Assembly (NCBI GenBank): GCA_013347225.1
Contig: CP054595.1
Span: 4,894,415 to 4,958,414, forward strand
Origin: Candidatus Accumulibacter similis
Lineage (GTDB): Bacteria; Pseudomonadota; Gammaproteobacteria; Burkholderiales; Rhodocyclaceae
Reading direction: 5' to 3'
DNA length: 64,000 nt
Part shown: positions 28,057 through 36,905 of the stretch, piece by piece
Layout: each line of letters begins with the position of its first letter
Position numbering within the stretch: position 1 is the stretch's first letter
Made by a program: the position numbers and the translations under genes
The notes under the pieces: generated by a model
What the model was told of the DNA's origin: nothing
Seen by the model: the letters and a program-made list of their open reading frames with translations, nothing else
Database searches by the model: none

Positions 28057-28365
28057 TCATGCACTTACCAATTCCGGCGCCCGAACTACCTTGGGGGCCG
28101 GCTTCTGTTCGGCAACCCACAGGTCGTAATCCAGTTGCATCCCCAGCCACAACTCGGCGCGACCACCGCGGTCTGGGCCGAGCCAGGCTTCGATACGGCG
28201 TGCCATTTCGGGTGAGATCGCCGCGTGTCCATTGAGCACACGGGACAAGGCGGTGCGGGTGACGCCGAGTTGCTGGGCGGCTTCGGTCACGGTCAGGCCA
28301 AGGGCAGGAAGGATGTCTTCCTTGAGGGTCTCGCCGGGGTGCGGCGGATTGAACATGCGTCCCAT
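28057..28365 (-). CDS. higA: HigA-family antitoxin (XRE helix-turn-helix)
   Basis: 102 residues. The N-terminus MFNPPHPGETLKEDIL is a HigA hallmark, followed by the helix-turn-helix LTVTEAAQQLGVTRTALSRV and the family segment ISPEMARRIEAWLG. It neutralises HigB and represses the operon. It starts 9 bases after the higB stop, and the toxin-first gene order is typical for HigBA. Confidence 0.92.
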   Translation of the reverse strand: MGRMFNPPHPGETLKEDILPALGLTVTEAAQQLGVTRTALSRVLNGHAAISPEMARRIEAWLGPDRGGRAELWLGMQLDYDLWVAEQKPAPKVVRAPELVSA

Positions 28366-28374
28366 GAATTCTTC

Positions 28375-28653
28375 CTAAGGGTAATCCCGATAATCGACCA
28401 AGACCGCATCCTCGCCTTCAAAGCTAAAGGTCAGTCGCCAGTTGCCATTGACCGACACCGACCAGTGCCCCGCACGGTCATGCGAAAGAGCGTGCAGTCT
28501 CCAACCCGGCACGTTCATGTCCTCCGCTCGTCTGGCGCGGTTCAATTGTTCAAGCTGCCGCGCCAGCCGCGCGGCATGATGAGGCTGAATCCCCGCTTTC
28601 GAGCCGGTCGCAAAGAATGCTTCGATTCCCCGATGCCGGAAGCTGTTGATCAT
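28375..28653 (-). CDS. higB: HigB-family toxin (RelE-like mRNA interferase)
   Basis: 92 residues starting MINSFRHRGIEAFFATG, the usual HigB beginning. The RelE-fold C-terminus reads LHALSHDRAGHWSVSVNGNW and LTFSFEGEDAVLVDYRDYP. HigB cleaves translated mRNA on the ribosome. The pair looks intact, unlike the toxin-antitoxin pair 1.5 kb away. Confidence 0.92.
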   Translation of the reverse strand: MINSFRHRGIEAFFATGSKAGIQPHHAARLARQLEQLNRARRAEDMNVPGWRLHALSHDRAGHWSVSVNGNWRLTFSFEGEDAVLVDYRDYP

Positions 28654-28747
28654 CTGTGTAGCGTAGCTTAACGGCCGTTGGAGGGCAAGCAGAAATTGTT
28701 GCTTGTGCCCGATGTGGGCAGCGACATTCGTCCGGTCGTGCGCGAAG

Positions 28748-28921
28748 TCAGCGCGGTGGTAGCGGCAGGCGGGGCAGCGTGGGCCACTCCACCGCATCGA
28801 GCATGTTCTTGAGCAGCAGGCCCAATTCGGTGTCGCCGGTGATTTCCAGTTCGCGGTTGAAAAAGAGTGTGTCCGGGTCTTCCTGGCGGGCGAGGAGTTG
28901 CAGGTAGGCCGCGAGGTTGGA
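28748..28921 (-). pseudogene. UbiT (SCP2-domain) C-terminal remnant
   Basis: The last 57 residues (NLAAYLQLLARQEDPDTLFF; LEITGDTELGLLLKNMLD) resemble the C-terminus of UbiT, an SCP2-like accessory protein of oxygen-independent ubiquinone synthesis. The N-terminal two thirds are missing: upstream sequence belongs to an unrelated remnant on the other strand. It is probably a fragment left after a rearrangement. Confidence 0.6.
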
Positions 28922-28959
28922 GGCGAAGGCGGGTCTCGGGCGGGCAACAACGCCAGGGC

Positions 28960-29151
28960 AGATCTTGGTGTGCCAAGCGCGGGAAAAGTCCGGCCTGACC
29001 CAAGCGGCCTTCGCTGCGCGCATTCAAACCCCCGTGGCAACGTCGCGAGATTGGGAACAAGGCCGGTTCGCGCCCCCGGGGGGACGTCCTGTGCCTGCTG
29101 CGGCTGATCGTCAGGCACCCCGAGTTGTCGCAGGAATTGGCGGAAGCATGA
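28960..29151 (+). pseudogene. HTH antitoxin (NadS/HigA-2-like) remnant, frameshifted
   Basis: One frame gives REKSGLTQAAFAARIQTPV and RDWEQGRFAPPG, a helix-turn-helix typical of single-domain antitoxins. After the G-run at about 29079-29084 the expected ending (DVLCLLRLIVRHPELSQELA, then EA and stop) is found in another frame, ending at 29151. The N-terminus and partner toxin are absent. Confidence 0.65.
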
Positions 29152-29268
29152 AGCACGCGAGCAAGCGCCGGCAGCACCGCCGCGCGGGCTGTCTGCTGAC
29201 TGCTCAAGCGTGGCGACCATCTCCGGGACCCTGCCACCAGCCATGCGCAGCCATCGCTGCTCGCTCGC

Positions 29269-32200
29269 TCAAGGCGCTGACCCGCTCGCGGCGGGCCGGT
29301 GCATGAGGACGTAGAAGACGGCAACGAAGGGAATGGCGAGAAAGGTGGACGCCACCATGCCGCCGAAGACGACGGTGCCGAGCGCCTGCTGACTGGCGGC
29401 GCCCGCCCCGGTAGCGGTGAGCAGCGGCACGACGCCGAGGATGAAGGCCAGCGAGGTCATGACGATCGGCCGCAAGCGGCACCGCGTCGCTTCGATCGCC
29501 GCCTCGGTCGGCGCCATGCCGGCGGCCGTCAGCAGGCGCGCGAACTCGACGATGAGGATCGCGTTCTTGGCCGCCAGCGCGGTCATCAGGACGAGGCCGA
29601 TCTGCGTGTAGATGTCGATCGGGAAGCGCCGCAGCAGCAGAGCGACGACGATGCCGACGAGCGCCATCGGCACGGTCAGGACGACGGCGAGTGGATCGGT
29701 CCAGCTCTCGTACTGTGCCGCGAGGACGAGGAAGACGAGGACTATCGACAGCGCGAAGAGGAGATACGACTGGTTGCCGATCAGCTTCTCCTGGTACGCG
29801 AGCCCCGTCCACTCGTAGGCCATGCCGGGCGGCAGCGTCGCCGCGGCGAGATCGTGCATCCGGCCGAGCGCCTCGCCCGAGCTGTACTTCGGCGTCGGGA
29901 TGCCGATGAGCGCGGCGGCCGGGTAGAGATTGAAGCGGTAGATCAGCTCCGACCCGAGCAGCGGGCGCAGGTCGGCGAGCACGCCGATCGGCACCATCTG
30001 TCCGCTGCGGTTGGCGACCGAGAGATTGCGGATGTCCTGCGGGCTGCGGCGGAACTCCCCTTCGGCCTGCACGCGCACCTGGAAGCTCTGGTTGAACTGG
30101 TTGAAGAGGTTCACGTAGCTCGAGCCGAGATGGGTCTGCAGCGTCCGGAACACCTCGTCGATGGGGACGCCGAGGGCCCTGGCCATGTCGCGGTCGAGAT
30201 CGAGAAGGAACTGCGGGCTGTCGGCGCTGAAGGTGGTGAAACCGAGGCGGAGGAAGCCGGGCTCGTCGCTCGCCCGGCGCAGCAGTTCGTTCGTCGCCGC
30301 CTGCAGGCCGCGCGCGCCGAGGCCGCCGCGATCCTCGACCATCATCTGGAAACCGAAGGCGACGCCGAGGCCGGGAATCGGCGACGGTGGCAGGACGGCG
30401 AACCTTGCCTGCGGGATCGACTTGAACTTCTGCTGCAGGTCGCCGATCAGCTGCAACTGGGAAAATCCGGGCGGGCGCCTGTCCCAGTCGTCGTAGATGA
30501 CGAAGGTCGTCACCGCGTTGGCAAGTCTGGCCGAGTCGAGCGCGGAATAGCCGCCGATCGTCACCCAGCCCCGAACCCCGGCGGTCGTGCCGAGCAGGGC
30601 GTCGACGCTGGCAGCGACCTCGCGCACGCGCGGCTGTGCCGCGCCGGGCGGCAGCTCGGCGGTGACGACGCAGTAACCCTGGTCCTCGAGCGGCATCAGC
30701 GCCGTCGGATAGACGGCGAAGACGCCGGCGGCGAGCCCGACCAGAGCCAGGAAGACGCACGCCATGCTGCGCGGCCGCCGCGCCATGCAGCCGACGAGGT
30801 CGAGGTAGCGCTGCTCGACTGCGCCATAGGCGCGGTTGAAGCCGCGGTAGAAGGCGTTCGGGCGGTGCTGCGGCGGGCGCGGCCTGAGGTGGAGCGCGCA
30901 CTGTGCCGGCTTGAGCGTCAGCGCATTGAGCGCGCTGATGACCGCGGTGGCGGCGATGACGAGCGCGAACTGGCGAAACATCTGGCCGCTGATGCCGGGC
31001 AGGAACGAGGCCGGCAGGAAGACGGCGGTGAGCACCAGCGTGACGCCGAGGATCGGACCGGTCAGCTCGCCCATGGCCTTGATCGTCGCCTCCCTGGGCG
31101 CGAGGCCCTGTTCGATGTGGCGCGAGGTGTTCTCGACGATGACGATGGCGTCGTCGACGACGATGCCGATGGCCAGGATGAGCGCAAAGAGCGTCATCAG
31201 GTTGACGGTGAAGCCGAGCGCCGCCATCGCCGCGAAGGCGCCGACGATCGTCACCGGCACCGTGGTCGCCGGCACCAGCATGGCGCGCGCGTTCTGCAGG
31301 AAGAGCAGGATGACGACCAGCACCAGCACGCCGGCCTCGAGCAGCGTCTCGTAGACGGCGCCGATCGACTGCTGGATGAAGACGGTGGTGTCGTAGAGCG
31401 AGATGTATTCGAGGCCCGGCGGGAAGGCCTCGCGCATGCCGGCCATCAGCGCGCGCACCTCGCCGGCCACCTGCAGCGCGTTGGCTCCCGGCAGCGCGAA
31501 GACCGCCACGTGCGCGGTCTTCCTGCCGTTCAGGCTGGAGAAGACGGTGAATGCCTGCTGGCTCAGTTCGACCCGGGCGACGTCCTTCAGGCGCACCAGC
31601 GAGGCGGTCTGCAACGGCCCCGCGCCGCTGCCGGGTGGCGCACCGCGCATCGACGGCGGTTCGCTGCGGACGACGATGTCCTCGAACTGGGCGACGGTGG
31701 ACAGCCGGCCGAGCGCGCTCACGGTGAGCTGGAAGAACTGCTCCGCCGCCGCCGGCGGGCCACCGACCTGTCCCGCAACGACCTGGGCGTTCTGCCGCTC
31801 GATCGCCCGCTGCACCTGCGCGGTGGTCAGGCCGTAGGTCTTCAGCTTGCCCGGGTCGAGCCAGACGCGCATGCTGTACGGCGCGCCGCCGAAGACCTGC
31901 ACCTGGCCGACGCCGGGCAGCCGCGCCAGCGGGCTCAGCAGGTTGATGATCGCGTAGTTGCTGAGGAAGGTCTCGTCGAAGCGGTCGTCCCGTGCGAAGA
32001 GGCTGGCGATCAGCAGCATGTTGGTGCTGACCTTGCGCACGCTCACCCCCTGCGCCCGCACCGGCTGCGGCAACTGCGGCACGGCGCTGTTCACGGCGTT
32101 CTGCACCAGCGCCAGCGAGGTATCGAGGTCGGTGCCGATGGCGAAGGTGACGGTGAGCGTGTAGCTGCCGTCGCTGCCGCTCGTCGACTGCAGGTAGATC

Positions 32201-32424
32201 GAGTCCTCGACGCCATTGACGGCTCGCTCGAGCGGAATGCCGACGGTGTTGGCCACCGTCTCGGCATTGGCGCCAGCGAAGTTCGTTGCCACCTGGATCG
32301 TCGGCGGGACGATCTGCGGGTACTGTGCCACGGGCAGGCCGTACAGGCAGACGGCGCCGAGCAGGAGCGTAACCAGCGCGATGACGTTGGCGAGGATGGG
32401 CCGGTCGATGAAGAAGGTCGACAT
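29269..32424 (-). CDS. RND efflux pump, HAE1 family (second of two)
   Basis: 1051 residues, the usual AcrB/MexB length, an inner-membrane drug/proton antiporter with 12 membrane helices and two large periplasmic loops. The N-terminus is FFIDRPILANVIALVTLLLG. The proton-relay aspartate pair is in GIVVDDAIVIVEN and the relay lysine in LAAKNAILIVEF. It starts 31 bases after the stop of the other pump gene and is the last gene of the operon. It shares one adaptor and one outer-membrane gene with its paralogue, so the two may form alternative or mixed trimers. Confidence 0.95.
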   Translation of the reverse strand: MSTFFIDRPILANVIALVTLLLGAVCLYGLPVAQYPQIVPPTIQVATNFAGANAETVANTVGIPLERAVNGVEDSIYLQSTSGSDGSYTLTVTFAIGTDLDTSLALVQNAVNSAVPQLPQPVRAQGVSVRKVSTNMLLIASLFARDDRFDETFLSNYAIINLLSPLARLPGVGQVQVFGGAPYSMRVWLDPGKLKTYGLTTAQVQRAIERQNAQVVAGQVGGPPAAAEQFFQLTVSALGRLSTVAQFEDIVVRSEPPSMRGAPPGSGAGPLQTASLVRLKDVARVELSQQAFTVFSSLNGRKTAHVAVFALPGANALQVAGEVRALMAGMREAFPPGLEYISLYDTTVFIQQSIGAVYETLLEAGVLVLVVILLFLQNARAMLVPATTVPVTIVGAFAAMAALGFTVNLMTLFALILAIGIVVDDAIVIVENTSRHIEQGLAPREATIKAMGELTGPILGVTLVLTAVFLPASFLPGISGQMFRQFALVIAATAVISALNALTLKPAQCALHLRPRPPQHRPNAFYRGFNRAYGAVEQRYLDLVGCMARRPRSMACVFLALVGLAAGVFAVYPTALMPLEDQGYCVVTAELPPGAAQPRVREVAASVDALLGTTAGVRGWVTIGGYSALDSARLANAVTTFVIYDDWDRRPPGFSQLQLIGDLQQKFKSIPQARFAVLPPSPIPGLGVAFGFQMMVEDRGGLGARGLQAATNELLRRASDEPGFLRLGFTTFSADSPQFLLDLDRDMARALGVPIDEVFRTLQTHLGSSYVNLFNQFNQSFQVRVQAEGEFRRSPQDIRNLSVANRSGQMVPIGVLADLRPLLGSELIYRFNLYPAAALIGIPTPKYSSGEALGRMHDLAAATLPPGMAYEWTGLAYQEKLIGNQSYLLFALSIVLVFLVLAAQYESWTDPLAVVLTVPMALVGIVVALLLRRFPIDIYTQIGLVLMTALAAKNAILIVEFARLLTAAGMAPTEAAIEATRCRLRPIVMTSLAFILGVVPLLTATGAGAASQQALGTVVFGGMVASTFLAIPFVAVFYVLMHRPAASGSAP

Positions 32425-32454
32425 GGGTCGCGAGCGCCGCCGCCGCGCGCTCGC

Positions 32455-35400
32455 CTACGGCGCGTCCGGCGCCTGCGTCGGCGCCGGTGCGCGGGTGCCG
32501 TCGGCAGCGGCGCGCTTGCGCTTGCGCCGGCGCTCGGCGAGTTCCTCCATCACGACGTAGAAGCCGGGCACGAAGGGAATGGCGATCAGCGTCGAGGCGA
32601 GCATGCCGCCGAAGACGACCGTGCCGAGTGCCTGCTGGCTGGCGGCGCCGGCGCCGCTCGCCGTCAGCAGCGGCAGCACGCCGAGGATGAAGGCGATCGA
32701 CGTCATGACGATGGGCCGGAAGCGGCGGCGCGCGGCCTCGACCGCCGCTTCCGCCGCCGACATGCCGTCGGCGCGCAGCTGCTTGGCGAACTCGACGATG
32801 AGGATCGCGTTCTTCGCCGCCAGCGCGATCATCAGGACGAGGCCGATCTGTGTGTACAGATCGGCCGGAAAACCGCGGATGGCGAGCGCGGCGACGATCC
32901 CGACGAGGGCGATCGGCACCGACAGGATCACCACCGCAGGATCGGTCCAGCTTTCATACTGGCCGGCGAGGGTGAGGAAGACGAGGGTCAGCGACAGCGC
33001 GAAGATGAAGTAGGCCTGATTGCCGACCCGCCGCTCCTGATAGGCGAGCCCGGTCCAGTCGTGGCCGACGCCCGGCGGCAGGTTGGCGACGGCGACGCGC
33101 TGCATGGCATCGAGTGCCTGCCCGGAACTGAAGCCGGGTGCCGCAGCGCCGACGAGCGATGCGGAAGGATAGAGGTTGTAGCGCGTGACCAGTTCCGGGC
33201 CGAGCGTGCGGCGAACGCTGACGATCGCGCCGAGCGGCACCATCTGCCCGCTGCGGTTGGCGACGTGCAGGTCGGCGATGTCCTGCAGTTGCCGGCGGTG
33301 AGCGGCCGCACCCTGCACCCGGACCTGCAGGCTCTGGTTGAACTTGTTGAACTGGTTCACATAGGTCGAGCCGAGGTAGGTCTGCAGCGTCTGGAAGACA
33401 TCGTCGATGGTGACGCCCAGCGACTCGGCCATCGTCCGGTTGATGTCGAGATGGAGCTGCGGGCTGTCGACGCTGAACGTCGTCGTCACGCCGCGCAGCT
33501 CCGGCTGCTCGCGCGCGCTCGACAGGGTCTGGCGGACGACGTCCTGGAAGGGACGCGGGCCCATGCCGCCGCGGTCCTCGAGAACCATCTCGAAGCCGCC
33601 CGCCTGCCCGAGCCCGGGAATCGGCGGCGGTATGAGGACGGCGAACTCGGCCTTGCGGATGGTGGCGAGCCGCTCGCGCAGCCCGGCGATGAGCTTCGCC
33701 TGCGAGAAACCCGCTGGCCGCTGCTCCCAATCGTCGTACATCACGTATACGGTGACGACGTTGGCGAGCGTCGCGGAGTCGAGCGCGGAGTAGCCGCCGC
33801 TCGTCACCCAGCCCTTGATCCCGGGCATCGTGCCGAGCACGGCGTCGATGTCGGCGGCCAGTTCGCGGACGCGCGGCTGCGCGGCCCCGGGCGGCAGGCG
33901 GGCGACGACGATGCAGTAACCCTGGTCCTCGACCGGCAGGAAGGCGGTCGGATGGCGGGCGAAGCTCGTGCCGGCGACGGCGACGATCGCCACGAACAGG
34001 CAGCCCATGCTGCGCGGATGGACCGTCAGCCAGCGCACGACGCCGATGTAGCGCCTCTCGACGGCTTCGTGGAGCCGGTTGAAGCCGCGGAAGAAGCCGT
34101 TCACCCGCCGTTCACCGCTGTCGGCCTTGAGGTAGAGCGCGCATTGCGCCGGGTTCAGCGTGAGCGCGATCAGCGCGCTGATGATGGCGGTGGCAGCGAT
34201 GACGAGGGCGAACTGGCGGAACATCTGGCCAGTGATCCCGGGCAGGAACGACGCCGGCAGGAACACCGCGGCAAGGACGAGGGTGATGCCGAGGATCGGC
34301 CCCGTCAGCTCGCGCATCGCCTTGATGGCCGCGTCCCTGGGCGTGAGCCCCTGCTCGATGTGGCGCGAGCTGTTCTCGACGATCACGATCGCATCGTCGA
34401 CGACGATGCCGATGGCGAGGATGAGCGCGAACAGGGTCATCAGGTTGACGGTGAAGCCGAGCGCGGCCATCGCCGCGAAGGCGCCGATGACCGTCACCGG
34501 CACGGTGACGAGCGGCACCAGCATGGCGCGCGCGTTCTGCAGGAAGAGCATGATGACGACCAGCACCAGCACCCCTGCCTCGATCAGTGCCAGGTAGACG
34601 CCGTCGATCGAATCGCTGATGAACGCCGAGCTGTCGAGCAGTGCGGTGTACTCGAGGCCCGGAGGAAACTTTTCGCGCATCTGCGCCATCGATCGACGTA
34701 CCTCCTCCGCCACCTTGAGCGCGTTCGCCCCGGGCAGCGTGTACACGTTGATCTGCGCCGCCTTCCGGCCGCTGAGACCGGAGAAGGTGTTGAACGTCTG
34801 CTGGCTCAGTTCGATGCGGGCGAGGTCCTTGAGGCGAACGATCGCGGCCGTCTCGCCCGCTGGCGTCGCCGTCAGGAGTTGCGCAGCCTGGCTCGCGGGC
34901 GGCTTGCTCCGGACGACGATGTTCTCGAACTGCTCGACGTCGGACAGCCGCCCGAGCGTCAGGACGGTGAACTGGAAGATCTGGTCGGAAGGGACCGGCG
35001 CTGCACCGAGTTGCCCGCTGGCAACCTGCACATTCTGGTTCTGGATCGCGTTCTGGACGTCGAGAACGGTCAGTCCATAGGACTGCAGCTTCGTCGGGTC
35101 GAGCCAGATGCGCATGCTGTAGGGCCCGGCGCCCAGGATCTGCACCTGGCCGACGCCGGGCAGGCGCGCGAGCGGGCTCTGCAGGTTGATGAGCGCATAG
35201 TTGCTGAGGAAGGTCTCGTCGAAGCGGTCGTCCCTGGCGTAGAGGCTGCCGATCAGCAGGACGTTGGTGCTCACCTTCTGCACGCTGACGCCCTGCGCCT
35301 GGACTTCCTGCGGTACCTGCGCCAGCGCGCTGTTGACCGCGTTCTGCACCAGCGCGATCGAGGTGTTGAGATTGGTGCCGACATCGAAGGTGAGCGTGAG

Positions 35401-35667
35401 CGTGTAGCTGCCGTCGCTGCCGCTCGTCGATTGCATGGCGATCGAATTCTCCACGCCGTTGACCGCCTGCTCGATCGGAATTCCGACGGTCGTCGCGACG
35501 ACATCGGCGCTGGCGCCCGGGTAGGTGGTCGCGACCTGGATCGTCGGCGGGACGATCTGCGGATACTGGGCGACGGGCAGGGTGAACAGGCAGGCAAGCC
35601 CGAGCACGACGACGATGATCGCGATGACGTTGGCGAGGATCGGCCGTTCGATGAAGAATCTGGACAC
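32455..35667 (-). CDS. RND efflux pump, HAE1 family (first of two)
   Basis: 1070 residues from a GTG start that gives FFIERPILANVIAIIVVVLG. It has the complete AcrB-type layout: GIVVDDAIVIVENSSRHIEQ for the proton relay, the helix with LAAKNAILIVEFAKQL, and a basic Arg/Lys-rich C-terminal tail (RRRKRKRAA). It lies 17 bases after the adaptor gene, so it is the pump most directly coupled to it. Substrates (drugs, solvents, dyes or bile-like compounds) cannot be told from sequence. It is clearly paralogous to the pump that follows. Confidence 0.95.
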   Translation of the reverse strand: MSRFFIERPILANVIAIIVVVLGLACLFTLPVAQYPQIVPPTIQVATTYPGASADVVATTVGIPIEQAVNGVENSIAMQSTSGSDGSYTLTLTFDVGTNLNTSIALVQNAVNSALAQVPQEVQAQGVSVQKVSTNVLLIGSLYARDDRFDETFLSNYALINLQSPLARLPGVGQVQILGAGPYSMRIWLDPTKLQSYGLTVLDVQNAIQNQNVQVASGQLGAAPVPSDQIFQFTVLTLGRLSDVEQFENIVVRSKPPASQAAQLLTATPAGETAAIVRLKDLARIELSQQTFNTFSGLSGRKAAQINVYTLPGANALKVAEEVRRSMAQMREKFPPGLEYTALLDSSAFISDSIDGVYLALIEAGVLVLVVIMLFLQNARAMLVPLVTVPVTVIGAFAAMAALGFTVNLMTLFALILAIGIVVDDAIVIVENSSRHIEQGLTPRDAAIKAMRELTGPILGITLVLAAVFLPASFLPGITGQMFRQFALVIAATAIISALIALTLNPAQCALYLKADSGERRVNGFFRGFNRLHEAVERRYIGVVRWLTVHPRSMGCLFVAIVAVAGTSFARHPTAFLPVEDQGYCIVVARLPPGAAQPRVRELAADIDAVLGTMPGIKGWVTSGGYSALDSATLANVVTVYVMYDDWEQRPAGFSQAKLIAGLRERLATIRKAEFAVLIPPPIPGLGQAGGFEMVLEDRGGMGPRPFQDVVRQTLSSAREQPELRGVTTTFSVDSPQLHLDINRTMAESLGVTIDDVFQTLQTYLGSTYVNQFNKFNQSLQVRVQGAAAHRRQLQDIADLHVANRSGQMVPLGAIVSVRRTLGPELVTRYNLYPSASLVGAAAPGFSSGQALDAMQRVAVANLPPGVGHDWTGLAYQERRVGNQAYFIFALSLTLVFLTLAGQYESWTDPAVVILSVPIALVGIVAALAIRGFPADLYTQIGLVLMIALAAKNAILIVEFAKQLRADGMSAAEAAVEAARRRFRPIVMTSIAFILGVLPLLTASGAGAASQQALGTVVFGGMLASTLIAIPFVPGFYVVMEELAERRRKRKRAAADGTRAPAPTQAPDAP

Positions 35668-35684
35668 GCCGCCCGCCCCGCGCT

Positions 35685-36869
35685 TCAGCTGCCCGCTCGG
35701 GCGGGCGCCGCGCGCTCGCTGCCCGCCGCCGGCTGCGGGCTCACCGCGCGACCGGGAACCGCCTGCAGCAGGCCTTCGACGATCACCAGGTCGTCGGCGC
35801 CGAGGCCCTCGCTGACGACGAGGCGGTCGCCGACCTGCAGGCCCAGCTTGACGCCGCGGCGTTCGACGATGTTCCCGGCATTGACGACGAGGACGTATTC
35901 GCCCTGCTGGTCGAAGCGGACGGCATCGCCGGGAATCAGCAGTGCGTCCTTCTGCTCCAGGGCGGACACCCGCACGCGCGCAAAGAGGCCGGGCAGTATC
36001 CGCGGGTCGCGATTGGCGAACACACCGCGCACCTGCAGGGTGCCGGTCGTCGGCGCGATGCCGATGGCGGCGAAGTCGAGGTGCCCCTCGTGCGGATGGC
36101 CTTCCTCGGTGAGCAGGCCGAAGGTCGCGGGGACGAGTCCGCGGGTGATGGCGTCGCGTGGCAGCGCCTTCTGGCGCTCGATCAGCCGCAGGAGTTCGCG
36201 CTGGTCGATGGTGAAGTAGACGTGGATGGGATCGATCTGTTCGATCTCGGCGAGCGACGTCGGCTGGCCGATGCCGCCGACGAGGTTGCCCGCGTCGACC
36301 AGGTGCCGGCCGATGCGCCCGGCGATCGGTGCCCGGACCAGCGTGTAGCTCAGGGTGAGCTGCGCGATCTCGACCTGGGCCTGCGCGGAGAGCAGCCTCG
36401 CCTGGGCCTGCTCCTTCTCCGTCCGCCAGTGGTCAACCTGCGTCTGCGTCGCGGCGTCCTGCCGGACCAGGTCGGTGTAGCGCCGCAGCTCGGTGGTCGC
36501 GTGCCAGAGCGCCGCCTTCTCCACCGCCACCTGCGCCTGCGCCTTCTTGAGCTGCGCCTGGTACTGCGCCTGCTGGATGGTGAACAGGAGATCGCCCTTC
36601 TTCACCTGCTGACCGTCGGTGAAGTGGATCTTCTCGAGATAGCCCTCGACGCGCGCCACCACCGTGACCTTCTGCGTGGCCGCGGTGTTGCCGGTGAAGT
36701 CGAGGTAGTTGGCGACCCTCTCGGTGACCGGCTTCGCCACCGTGACGGCTGGCGGCTGCGGAGCCGCGGTTTCCTTCACGTCCCTGCAGCCGTGCAGCGA
36801 CGCCACTGCCGCGACGACGGCGAACAGGTGCAGGCAACCGTGGCGGCGGCGCGCGCCCGAACGGATCAT
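35685..36869 (-). CDS. RND periplasmic adaptor (membrane fusion protein)
   Basis: 394 residues from the ATG at 36869, which follows AGGAGACCGGGA; a GTG 18 bases upstream is less likely. A signal peptide with lipobox (ASLHGC) suggests attachment to the inner membrane. The lipoyl halves appear in VEGYLEKIHFTDGQQVKKGD and LVRAPIAGRIGRHLVDAGN, separated by an alpha-helical hairpin rich in Gln/Ala. The C-terminal membrane-proximal domain includes VRVSALEQKDALLIPGDAV. It bridges the pump and the outer-membrane channel. It belongs to the AcrA/MexA group. Confidence 0.93.
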   Translation of the reverse strand: MIRSGARRRHGCLHLFAVVAAVASLHGCRDVKETAAPQPPAVTVAKPVTERVANYLDFTGNTAATQKVTVVARVEGYLEKIHFTDGQQVKKGDLLFTIQQAQYQAQLKKAQAQVAVEKAALWHATTELRRYTDLVRQDAATQTQVDHWRTEKEQAQARLLSAQAQVEIAQLTLSYTLVRAPIAGRIGRHLVDAGNLVGGIGQPTSLAEIEQIDPIHVYFTIDQRELLRLIERQKALPRDAITRGLVPATFGLLTEEGHPHEGHLDFAAIGIAPTTGTLQVRGVFANRDPRILPGLFARVRVSALEQKDALLIPGDAVRFDQQGEYVLVVNAGNIVERRGVKLGLQVGDRLVVSEGLGADDLVIVEGLLQAVPGRAVSPQPAAGSERAAPARAGS

Positions 36870-36905
36870 TCCCGGTCTCCTGTACACGCGGGCCGGCTCA
36901 CCGGC

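Noticed and set aside
29299..36219. A 2306-codon open frame on the plus strand opposite the two RND genes
   Set aside because: It is antisense to two intact pump genes, its translation is low-complexity Arg/Asp/Glu/His-rich with no domain, and long antisense frames are expected from the codon bias of GC-rich genes.
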